Shown: one piece after another, positions 1 through 6,375 of the stretch
How positions within the stretch are numbered: the stretch's first letter is position 1
Layout of the letters: each line of letters starts with the position of its first letter
Assembly (NCBI GenBank): GCA_017648225.1
Contig: JAGCJE010000089.1
Location: 1 to 9,177 of the forward strand
Length of the DNA: 9,177 bases
From: Kiritimatiellia bacterium
Lineage (GTDB): Bacteria; Verrucomicrobiota; Kiritimatiellia; RFP12; UBA1067
Direction: 5' to 3'
Program-made: the position numbers and the translations under genes
The notes under the pieces: generated by a model
Database searches by the model: none
What the model was told of the DNA's origin: nothing
Seen by the model: the letters and a program-made list of their open reading frames with translations, nothing else

Positions 1-1
1 C

Positions 2-37
2 GACAATGTCTACAATACCGCCAAGACGATTGCCTAA
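2..37 (+). CDS. C-terminal tail of an upstream gene, partial
   Basis: An open frame from the window edge reads DNVYNTAKTIA and stops at TAA (35-37), 18 nt before the purB start. The close spacing suggests it is the end of a gene co-transcribed with purB. Eleven residues are too few to identify a family, and the frame could be open by chance. Its function cannot be stated. Confidence 0.35.
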   Translation, partial: DNVYNTAKTIA

Positions 38-55
38 TTCAAGGACGATAAAACG

Positions 56-1414
56 ATGAACGACTCTCTTACCGCCATCAGCCCCATCGACGGACGCTAC
101 GCTTCGAAGTGTGAAGAACTCAAGGAGATTTTCTCCGAATATGGCCTAGTTAAGCGCCGCGTTCTCGTCGAGTGCGTTTGGCTCGAAGCTCTTTGCGACG
201 CTAAGGAAATCGCCGAATGCAAAGCGCTCTCTGCCGCTGAGCGCAAGGCGCTCCGCGCGATTGCCGCGGAGTTTTCCGTCGAGGACGCCGCTCGCGTCAA
301 GGAGATCGAAAGAACGACTAATCACGACGTTAAGGCCGTCGAGTACTTCCTTAAGGAAAAGGTAGCCGGGACGTCGCTTGAAAAGAGAGCCGAGTTCATT
401 CATTTCGCATGCACGTCCGAAGACATCAACAACATGTCTCACGCGCTCATGCTCCGCGACGGCAAGGCGTGCCTCAGAGCGGCGATGGACGAGATGACGG
501 CGAAGATCGCAGCTTACGCTAAAGAGTGGGCGAAGGTCCCCATGCTCGCGCATACCCACGGTCAGCCCGCCTCGCCCACGACGGTCGGCAAGGAGCTCGC
601 CGTCGTCTCCGCGCGTTTGAAGCGCCAGGCCGGCGAGATCGACCGTCTCGTAATGCCCGCTAAGATGAACGGCGCGGTAGGTAACTTCAACGCTCACTTA
701 AGCGCCTATCCTAAGGTTGACTGGGAGAAGCTTTCGCGCAAGGTAATCGAGTCGCTGGGCTTGAGGCAGAACCGCCTTACGACACAGATCGAGTCCCACG
801 ACGGAATCGCCGAACTTTTCGATGCGATCTGCCGTTGGAACAGTGTACTTACGGACTTTGACCGCGACGTGTGGATGTACATTTCGATGGGCTACTTTAA
901 GCAGAAGACCATCAAGGGCGAAATCGGATCATCGACGATGCCCCATAAGGTCAATCCCATCGACTTCGAGAATTCCGAGGGCAATCTCGGTCTCGCCAAC
1001 GCCGTTATGGGCTTTATGTCTTCTAAACTTCCCATCTCGCGTATGCAGCGCGATTTGACCGATTCAACGACTCTGCGCAACATGGGCGTAGGTTTCGGTT
1101 ATACGCTTATCGCGATCCGCTCTACGATTAAGGGTTTAGGTAAGCTCGAGCTCAACGCCGAGCGCCTTGCCGAAGATCTTGACCGCAACTGGGAGGTGCT
1201 CGCAGAACCTATTCAGACAGTTATGCGCAAGGTCGGCATGGACAGGCCCTACGAGAGACTTAAAGAGCTTACTCGAGGCCGCCGCGTGAACGCTGAGATT
1301 ATGCGCGATTTCGTCGAGGCTCTGCCGCTTCCCGCCGAAGATAAGGCGAGGCTTAAAAAGATGACGCCCGCGACTTATACGGGCATCGCTGCCAAACTCG
1401 CCAAGCTCGCTTAA
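56..1414 (+). CDS. purB: adenylosuccinate lyase PurB
   Basis: Cytoplasmic enzyme of purine synthesis that removes fumarate twice: from SAICAR to give AICAR, and from adenylosuccinate to give AMP. The 452 residues match the E. coli-type PurB (about 456 aa). Seen in the sequence: an N-terminal PIDGRY motif (residues 10-15), the TSEDINN segment (120-126), the THGQPASPTT segment (167-176) with the family's catalytic histidine (H168), and the fumarase/aspartase superfamily signature GSSTMPHKVNP (291-301) carrying the catalytic serine loop, followed by FENSEGN. All key motifs are intact. The start is supported by AAGGA at 41-45, ten nt upstream. It is followed 27 nt later by a nucleoside symporter in the same direction, so the two probably share a transcript. 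Confidence 0.97.
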   Translation: MNDSLTAISPIDGRYASKCEELKEIFSEYGLVKRRVLVECVWLEALCDAKEIAECKALSAAERKALRAIAAEFSVEDAARVKEIERTTNHDVKAVEYFLKEKVAGTSLEKRAEFIHFACTSEDINNMSHALMLRDGKACLRAAMDEMTAKIAAYAKEWAKVPMLAHTHGQPASPTTVGKELAVVSARLKRQAGEIDRLVMPAKMNGAVGNFNAHLSAYPKVDWEKLSRKVIESLGLRQNRLTTQIESHDGIAELFDAICRWNSVLTDFDRDVWMYISMGYFKQKTIKGEIGSSTMPHKVNPIDFENSEGNLGLANAVMGFMSSKLPISRMQRDLTDSTTLRNMGVGFGYTLIAIRSTIKGLGKLELNAERLAEDLDRNWEVLAEPIQTVMRKVGMDRPYERLKELTRGRRVNAEIMRDFVEALPLPAEDKARLKKMTPATYTGIAAKLAKLA

Positions 1415-1427
1415 ATCAATATCCTGA

Positions 1428-1432
1428 AAGGA
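1428..1432 (+). promoter_or_regulatory. ribosome binding site that favours the second of two ATGs
   Basis: AAGGA lies 3 nt before the ATG at 1436 but 9 nt before the in-frame ATG at 1442. Normal Shine-Dalgarno spacing favours 1442, giving an N-terminus MKKGIL instead of MQMKKGIL. Confidence 0.65.
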
Positions 1433-1441
1433 CTTATGCAG

Positions 1442-2638
1442 ATGAAAAAGGGAATTCTCGTTCGCCTTATGGCGATGATGTTCATTCAAATGATGACTTT
1501 CCCCGTCTGGTTCACGACGCTCGCGAAGTTTGTAGGAGATCGCCCCGGTTGGGATACGCCTCTTTACAGCATGCTGATGGGTATCGGCATGTTTGCGTCC
1601 CCCGTCGTCTGCATGTTCGCCGATAGGTTCCTCGATTCCGGCAAGGTGTTGGCATTGTGCAATCTTGTCGCGGCGGGCGCTTTAGGCGGGGCGTTTTATG
1701 CCAGCGACTCGTTTACGCTCTCGATGCTCCTGCTTGTTGCGACTGTCGCGCTTATGCCGACGTGGTCGCTCGTTTCTGCCGTCGCGATGACCCACGCGTC
1801 GCAGTCATCGTTCCCGTATATCCGTGCGCTCGGTTCTGTCGGTTGGGCGGCGAGCGCGGTTTTTTCGATCGTTGCTATCAAGTGCTTCGGCTTTACCGAA
1901 TTCGAGAAAAGCCCATGGATTTTCGCATGCGGCGCTTTTGTAGCGCTCGCGGGATTTTTAACGGCGCTTGTTCAGCCCGCGACTCCCCCCAGCGCGAAGG
2001 GTTCGAAAATGAGTGTTGTCGACGCGCTTGGCCTTAGAGCGTTCGTTCTTCTTAAAGATCGTTCGGTGCTCATCCTCTCTACCGTCGTTCTTCTTTCGAT
2101 GGTGGCGTTTCAATGGTACTTCTATTATAATTCGCAGTATCTTTCGGATGCGGGTTGGAATATGACGACCGCCGTGATCAATATCGGTACGCTCGTTGAG
2201 CTAGGCTTTATGGTGGCGCTACCCTGGATTATTAAGCGTCTTGGATTCAAGGGCTCTACGCTTCTCGGCTTCGCTGCGTTGGCGTTCCGCTATGGTGCGT
2301 TCTATCTCGCGGCGAAAACGGGCTGCCATCTTCTCGACTTCGGCGGAATCATGATTCACGGCCTTATTTTCGGCATTCTCATTGTCGGAATCCAGATGCA
2401 CATGGCTGAGATCGCTCCCGCAGAATTGCGTAATCAGGCCCAGGGATTCGTGATGCTTCTCACGGCCGGGATCGGGTACTTCCTTTCGGTAGGTCTCTTT
2501 CGCGTCGTTCTCGAGGCGAGTAAGTCGCCTGCTGGTGCGATCGACTGGACGATTCCGTTTATGACGGCATTCGTGATCGCGGCAACGGCGTTCGTTCTTT
2601 TTGCGCTCTTTTATAGAAGCCCTGCCAAGAAGTTATAA
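1442..2638 (+). CDS. NupG-like nucleoside:H+ symporter (MFS)
   Basis: Inner-membrane transporter of the nucleoside:H+ symporter branch of the major facilitator superfamily (NupG/XapB type), expected to import nucleosides with protons. It is 398 aa from the preferred start at 1442 (400 aa from 1436), with about twelve hydrophobic segments across its length and a central hydrophilic loop at about residues 180-195. NupG-like stretches include the first helix with FPVWFTTLAKFV (22-33), the FADRFLDSGKV loop (61-71), YIRALGSVGW after helix 4 (128-137), and APAELRNQAQGF before the last helices (327-338); residue numbers count from 1436. Its place directly after purB fits purine salvage. Substrate range (purine versus pyrimidine nucleosides) cannot be read from sequence. 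The gene ends 4 bp before the convergent gene's stop. Confidence 0.85.
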   Translation: MKKGILVRLMAMMFIQMMTFPVWFTTLAKFVGDRPGWDTPLYSMLMGIGMFASPVVCMFADRFLDSGKVLALCNLVAAGALGGAFYASDSFTLSMLLLVATVALMPTWSLVSAVAMTHASQSSFPYIRALGSVGWAASAVFSIVAIKCFGFTEFEKSPWIFACGAFVALAGFLTALVQPATPPSAKGSKMSVVDALGLRAFVLLKDRSVLILSTVVLLSMVAFQWYFYYNSQYLSDAGWNMTTAVINIGTLVELGFMVALPWIIKRLGFKGSTLLGFAALAFRYGAFYLAAKTGCHLLDFGGIMIHGLIFGILIVGIQMHMAEIAPAELRNQAQGFVMLLTAGIGYFLSVGLFRVVLEASKSPAGAIDWTIPFMTAFVIAATAFVLFALFYRSPAKKL

Positions 2639-2642
2639 AGCG

Positions 2643-3557
2643 TTACTTCTTAGATTTAAAATCCAAAATCTGGAGCGATTCGGCTACGCGCCGTTCGCTT
2701 CCGTCAGAAGGCTTGTTGACGATTGTTATGCCGTCGCCGTGGCGAAGGCCCATCATCGTCGAGCCGCCCCCGTCCATCGAAATAAGCGCTTTAGGATCGC
2801 ATCCGAACTTTTCAAGAAGATAGCGTAGCTCTACGTAATTTACGCCGATGGAATGCTTCTGGCGGCCGTCTGCGATTCCGATTACGGTAATGCGGTTTGT
2901 TATATTGTTGCCGGCGAAGGTGCGCGGGGCGCGGCAGGCGGCGCGTTTTTTGCAGGCCTTCGGAGATTTGTCGGAGTAGTCGGGAAGGGGTTTTCCGTAG
3001 CCGGGCACTCCGTCGCAGGACATCACATTGTCGTACTTCTCGAGAAGGTCTTTACCGAAGCGGCGTATGACGGGTTCTTCGCCGGCGTTGAACGCGAGCG
3101 TCGCTTCACCGTTCGGGTATTTTGAAGGTATCATTTTACCGTCGACTTTGAGCTGGAAATACGGGGTGGACGGGTCGACGGTAGAGTGGTAGACTCCGTT
3201 AACGCACGCGAGAGCCTTGTTTTCCTTGGCGAGCAGACTCGGACATTCGCGTCGCTCGCCGCGGCGCGCGATATTGAGCGAAATGCCTTTCGCCTGCTTC
3301 CAGTCGATTACAAGCCAGTGAGTCGCGACGGGTCCGTCCCCGAAGAGATTGTCAAAGTGGGCCGACAGATACATGACTCCCTCGGCAAGTTTTTCCGCCG
3401 ACGCGGAGCGCATGGGCTTTTCGCGCAATTCCGCGGGGAAATGTTTGAGTACATCGGGAGAAATCTCTTTTAGCTTTGCGTTTTGGCCGCCTGCGGTTGA
3501 CGCGGCGGCGGCAATGACGGTTAAAACAACGACGGCAGAGAAGACGAATTTTTTCAT
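2643..3557 (-). CDS. secreted phosphodiester glycosidase (NAGPA-domain) protein
   Basis: A 304-aa exported protein with an N-terminal signal peptide (MKKFVFSAVVVLTVIAAAAS, cleavage probably near residues 20-25). The remainder resembles the NAGPA domain, named for the mammalian uncovering enzyme that removes GlcNAc from GlcNAc-phospho-mannose and common in bacterial secreted or polysaccharide-linked proteins. Seen: VNGVYH (119-124), a central FAGNNITNRITVIGI segment (214-228), GVNYVELRYLL (238-248), and the hallmark DGGGSTMM (262-269) before a final NKPSDG..RRVAESLQI stretch. Six cysteines in the exported part could form disulfides. It starts 12 nt after the metal-transporter stop, probably in the same transcript, but no Shine-Dalgarno site precedes its ATG. 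The actual substrate is unknown; a sugar-phosphodiester linkage is a family-based inference. Confidence 0.8.
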   Translation of the reverse strand: MKKFVFSAVVVLTVIAAAASTAGGQNAKLKEISPDVLKHFPAELREKPMRSASAEKLAEGVMYLSAHFDNLFGDGPVATHWLVIDWKQAKGISLNIARRGERRECPSLLAKENKALACVNGVYHSTVDPSTPYFQLKVDGKMIPSKYPNGEATLAFNAGEEPVIRRFGKDLLEKYDNVMSCDGVPGYGKPLPDYSDKSPKACKKRAACRAPRTFAGNNITNRITVIGIADGRQKHSIGVNYVELRYLLEKFGCDPKALISMDGGGSTMMGLRHGDGITIVNKPSDGSERRVAESLQILDFKSKK

Positions 3558-3569
3558 TTTGATTGTGTG

Positions 3570-4448
3570 TTACTGTAAAAGGTAGCCGAAACCATACGAG
3601 ACAAGGGCGACGAACGTTGAAATTCCCGCCATTACGGAAAAGCCTCGCCAAAAGGACGTGCCTCGGGCGACGCTCAAATAGAAGTTGAAAAAGGCGATTA
3701 TGCTGAATGCACCGAGGAGCATCGCGCCAAGCGCGAGAGTTGCGCTTGGCATGAAAACATAGGGAGCGACGAGTATCAGAACGGTGATGATGTAGGCTAG
3801 GCCCGTATAGGTAGCTGTCTTCATCGCACTTCCCCCGTCTTCTGCGCCGTTCTCGCCTCCTGCCTGGGCGTCTGCGCGTGCCGAGAGAAATGCCGACGCG
3901 GCCATCGACATCGCTGCGGCCAATCCGGTAATCAGCCCGAGTTTCGCGATTTTCGAGCACTCCCCGATAGCGAACGTGAATCCCGCGAGCGCCCCGGTAA
4001 GTTCGACGAGCGCATCGTTAAGGCCGAGAACGATCGCGCCCATGTTGTTGAGCCGCTCGTCGTTCAGCATATCAATGAGCTCGGCCTCGTGCCGCTCCTC
4101 GTCGTCCGCTATGATCGCGAGCTGCGGGTACGTCTGCAGTATCTTGCGGTACGTTTTTCCGGCGGTGTTTTCGCCGCGCTCCATCGCCTTAAGCGTAAAC
4201 GTGATTCCGAAAATGCGCGCGCAGAACACCGTCCATGCGACCTTGAAAGATGACGGTCTTGCGTCGCTGCCGAGAATCCCGGCGATAACACGCGCGTGGG
4301 ACGCCTCGTCTTCGCTGATACTCAGGAGAATTTTTTTGTTCTTTGGATCTTTTTCAATCTGCCCCAAGCGTGCGTAAACTGCGGCTTCGGTAAGTTCGTT
4401 TTTTAGCTGTGAAAAAAGAACGGCGGCTGTTTCGGAGTTTTTATTCAT
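3570..4448 (-). CDS. ferritin-like/VIT1 fusion metal transporter (MbfA-like)
   Basis: A 292-aa membrane protein joining an N-terminal rubrerythrin/ferritin-like four-helix domain to a C-terminal VIT1/CCC1 transporter. The same arrangement is found in MbfA, an iron exporter of alphaproteobacteria. In the first domain (about 1-130) the likely di-metal ligands lie in NELTEAAVYARLG (17-29), SEDEASH (45-51) and ADDEERHEAEL (114-124). The membrane part (about 136-292) has about five helices, beginning with GLNDALVELTGALAGF (142-157), the VIT-type ion-entry helix. A Gly/Ala-rich loop (about 192-208) separates helices 2 and 3. The likely role is export or storage control of iron or manganese. The start at 4448 is chosen because the ferritin-like domain begins immediately after it and an extended -10 element ends 8 nt upstream; an in-frame ATG at 4466 falls inside the promoter. 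No Shine-Dalgarno site is present. Confidence 0.87.
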   Translation of the reverse strand: MNKNSETAAVLFSQLKNELTEAAVYARLGQIEKDPKNKKILLSISEDEASHARVIAGILGSDARPSSFKVAWTVFCARIFGITFTLKAMERGENTAGKTYRKILQTYPQLAIIADDEERHEAELIDMLNDERLNNMGAIVLGLNDALVELTGALAGFTFAIGECSKIAKLGLITGLAAAMSMAASAFLSARADAQAGGENGAEDGGSAMKTATYTGLAYIITVLILVAPYVFMPSATLALGAMLLGAFSIIAFFNFYLSVARGTSFWRGFSVMAGISTFVALVSYGFGYLLQ

Positions 4449-4456
4449 TGCGCAAT
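4447..4456. repeat. 10-bp perfect palindrome over the metal-transporter start
   Basis: ATTGCGCAAT is fully self-complementary. It fills the interval from the leftward -10 element to the start codon at 4448, so it would cover the predicted transcription start and the ATG itself. It may be an operator or chance; no regulator is recognised. Confidence 0.5.
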
Positions 4457-4465
4457 AGTATACCA
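4457..4465 (-). promoter_or_regulatory. extended -10 promoter for the metal transporter
   Basis: On the minus strand this reads TGGTATACT, matching the extended -10 form (TGn plus a TATAAT-like hexamer). Transcription would begin about 7 nt further on, at about 4450, only one or two nt before the ATG at 4448, predicting a nearly leaderless mRNA. No good -35 hexamer is visible at 16-18 bp, as is common with extended -10 promoters. Confidence 0.65.
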
Positions 4466-4478
4466 TATTTATGGTATA
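4459..4478. repeat. 20-bp inverted repeat containing both divergent -10 elements
   Basis: Nine-bp arms TATACCATA and TATGGTATA are perfect inverted copies around a central TT. Each arm supplies the TG and most of the -10 hexamer of one of two divergent promoters. The element could also bind a dimeric repressor; it does not match a Fur or DtxR consensus that I recognise. Confidence 0.75.
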
Positions 4479-4480
4479 AT
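4472..4480 (+). promoter_or_regulatory. extended -10 promoter for the fucosidase
   Basis: TGGTATAAT is a perfect extended -10 element with a consensus TATAAT hexamer (4475-4480). Transcription would start at about 4487, giving a leader of about 26 nt that includes the GAGGAG ribosome binding site. The -35 region overlaps the leftward promoter and has no recognisable hexamer at normal spacing. Confidence 0.7.
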
Positions 4481-4500
4481 GAAGCGGTTGATAAAATAGC

Positions 4501-4506
4501 GAGGAG
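4501..4506 (+). promoter_or_regulatory. ribosome binding site fixing the fucosidase start
   Basis: GAGGAG lies 7 nt before the ATG at 4514, which begins a signal peptide. The frame stays open upstream to an ATG at 4409, but that start would lie inside the divergent gene and upstream of the promoter. Confidence 0.85.
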
Positions 4507-4513
4507 ACCAGAA

Positions 4514-6298
4514 ATGAAAAAGATATTATTTGCCGTGGTGTGCGGTTTTTGCGTCGCCTGTTCCGCGGTGTCCGATACATACGGGACACTGCCGACGAAG
4601 GCTCACCTGAAGTACCATAAACGCGAAATCATCGCCATCGTCCATTGGGGTCCGAACACATACACCGGCCAGGAGTGGGGTTTCGGAAACGTTTCTCCCT
4701 CCCGTGTAACACCCGACAGTCTCGATCCCGAGCAGTGGGTGAAGGCTATGGCGGACGGCGGGATCAAGGCAGTCGTTCTTGTCGCGAAACATCACGACGG
4801 ATTCTGTCTCTGGCCTTCGAAGTATAATAAGGATTATTCGATGGCGGCTGTTCCCGGAAAGTGCAGGAACTTCGATATAGTCCGCGCGACGGAAAAGGCG
4901 TGCCGTAAATACGGTCTTGAATTCGGTGCGTATCTCTCGCCGTGGGATCGGTACCGCGCAGATTACGCGCGGCCTTCCTATGTCGATTACTTCCACAATC
5001 AGTGGGATGAACTTATGACGGACTACGGCGATATCTGCGAGATATGGCTCGACGGCGCCAACGGCGGCGACGGCTGGTACGGCGGCGCGAACGGCGGACG
5101 GGGTGAGCGCCGTTCCATTCCGGCCGGTTATTACCAGAAGCCGCGTCTTCTCGCGAATCTTCATAAAAAGCATCCCGAAGCAGTTGCGTTCGGCGGCCAT
5201 TACAACTGGTCTATAAAGTGGTGCGGGAACGAGCGCGGAACTTCGCCCGAAACGTGGTGGAACCCTTCTAAAGGCGATGACGGTAAAGAGTATTGGATGC
5301 CTTCCGAGGCCGATACGCCGTTCCGCGGCGGCTGGTTCTTCCATGCTCATGAAAGCCCGAAGCCGATGACGCGTCTTGTCGATATGTATTTTGAGTCCGT
5401 CGGCCGCGGTGCGGTACTCAATCTCGGTATCGCTCCCGACAAGCGCGGACTCGTCTGCGAGGCAGACGTCAAACGTCTGAAGGAATTCGGGGATTATGTG
5501 CGCAAGTTCAACTCTGTCGATATCGCCGCTAAGGAGGGTGCGCAATATTCCGAAGGGCGGGATCGCAACAGGCTGATTCTCAATGTGAGACTTCCCAAAG
5601 CCGCCCGTTTCAACTGCGTCGACTTTAAGGAGAAAATCGAACTTGGACAGCGCGTCGAAAACTTCACCGTCAAGGTTAATATTGACGGCAAGTGGACTGA
5701 GGTCGCTAAGGGAACAACCGTCGGCTATCGCCGCATAGTCCGATTTGACGAGGTCGAAGCGAGCGAGGTCCGCGTAACGCTCAAGGGCCGCGCCGCGCCG
5801 GTCATGGACGGCAATGTCGCCCTACGCTATGCGCCAGAGGTCGTTGCGGAAGGCGCGAAGCGAAAGGATACCCTCGATAAGCGCGGATGGAAAATCATTG
5901 ATGAAAGCTGCAAGAAGCCTGGCAATGCGAAAAACGTAATCGACGGCAACGAGAAGACGCTTTGGAATACTCATCCTGTCGGGCAGAGTCCGATACCGCC
6001 GCCGCAGTATTTTTCGGTAGATTGCGGGAAGGTCGTGACGATGAAGGGGTTCGATTACGTGCCGCGCATGGACAACTGTATGCATGGCATGGTGGACGGC
6101 TACGAGTTCTTTGTTTCGGACGACGGTAAAAGCTGGCGCCTCGTCAAAGCGGGCGGCATCGGCAATCTCGCAGCGAATCCCGTCAGGAACAGAATCGTTT
6201 TCGATAGTCCCGTCAAGGCGCGTTACTTCAAGTTCAACGCCACCCACTCTCTTTCCGGCAATAACCAATGCTGTTTTGCCGAGATCGATTTGTGGTGA
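4514..6298 (+). CDS. secreted GH29 alpha-L-fucosidase with C-terminal F5/8C (CBM32-like) domain
   Basis: A 594-aa exported glycosidase expected to release L-fucose from glycans by a retaining mechanism. After a signal peptide (about 1-20), the GH29 barrel spans about 30-335. It has HWGPNTYTGQEWG (44-56), AKHHDGFCLWPSKY (91-104) and EIWLDGANGGDG (176-187), in which D180 aligns with the family nucleophile. The GANGGDGWYGGAN loop resembles Bacteroides-type GH29 enzymes of the alpha-1,3/1,4-preferring group. The acid/base glutamate is not certain; E240, E246 and E265 are candidates. A typical NLGIAPDKRGLV stretch (303-314) leads to a beta-rich linker (about 345-440). Residues about 450-594 form a discoidin/CBM32-like domain (DGNEKTLWNT, YEFFVSDDGKSW, ARYFKFNATH). 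No canonical lipobox is seen, so it is probably periplasmic or released. Its divergent partner is a metal transporter, with no obvious functional link. Confidence 0.92.
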   Translation: MKKILFAVVCGFCVACSAVSDTYGTLPTKAHLKYHKREIIAIVHWGPNTYTGQEWGFGNVSPSRVTPDSLDPEQWVKAMADGGIKAVVLVAKHHDGFCLWPSKYNKDYSMAAVPGKCRNFDIVRATEKACRKYGLEFGAYLSPWDRYRADYARPSYVDYFHNQWDELMTDYGDICEIWLDGANGGDGWYGGANGGRGERRSIPAGYYQKPRLLANLHKKHPEAVAFGGHYNWSIKWCGNERGTSPETWWNPSKGDDGKEYWMPSEADTPFRGGWFFHAHESPKPMTRLVDMYFESVGRGAVLNLGIAPDKRGLVCEADVKRLKEFGDYVRKFNSVDIAAKEGAQYSEGRDRNRLILNVRLPKAARFNCVDFKEKIELGQRVENFTVKVNIDGKWTEVAKGTTVGYRRIVRFDEVEASEVRVTLKGRAAPVMDGNVALRYAPEVVAEGAKRKDTLDKRGWKIIDESCKKPGNAKNVIDGNEKTLWNTHPVGQSPIPPPQYFSVDCGKVVTMKGFDYVPRMDNCMHGMVDGYEFFVSDDGKSWRLVKAGGIGNLAANPVRNRIVFDSPVKARYFKFNATHSLSGNNQCCFAEIDLW

Positions 6299-6358
6299 GG
6301 CAACATGGCAGTCGCATTCATTTTGTCTGATGTCGCCTGATATGATCTTCTGATTTTA

Positions 6359-6367
6359 TGATACAAT
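6359..6367 (+). promoter_or_regulatory. extended -10 promoter of the DsbD-like gene
   Basis: TGATACAAT fits TGn plus a TATAAT-like hexamer (6362-6367). The hexamer ends exactly 8 nt before the ATG at 6376, so the transcript would start at or within two nt of the start codon. No Shine-Dalgarno site lies in between. An upstream in-frame ATG at 6358 overlaps this element and would add MIQYRN before the signal peptide, so it is unlikely to be used. Confidence 0.65.
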
Positions 6368-6375
6368 ATCGGAAT

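Noticed and set aside
146..697. A 183-codon open frame antisense to purB
   Set aside because: A shadow of the GC-biased third positions of purB, with no recognisable domain.
2627..2651. Inverted repeat AAGAAGT / ACTTCTT across the convergent stops as a two-way terminator
   Set aside because: The stem is only 7 bp and AT-rich, the loop is 11 nt and no T-run follows. The symmetry is explained by both proteins ending in Lys-Lys encoded by AAGAAG.
4409..4513. Possible 35-residue N-terminal extension of the fucosidase
   Set aside because: It overlaps the divergent gene, spans the promoter and would bury the signal peptide; the GAGGAG site places the start at 4514.
5052..5102. Glycine-rich repeat (GANGG twice) in the fucosidase as a recent expansion
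   Set aside because: This loop after the nucleophile is normal for this type of GH29 enzyme.
4526..5545. A 339-codon open frame on the minus strand
   Set aside because: It lies entirely antisense to the GH29 catalytic region, whose motifs are unmistakable; the translation shows no recognisable domain, and no promoter or ribosome binding site precedes it.
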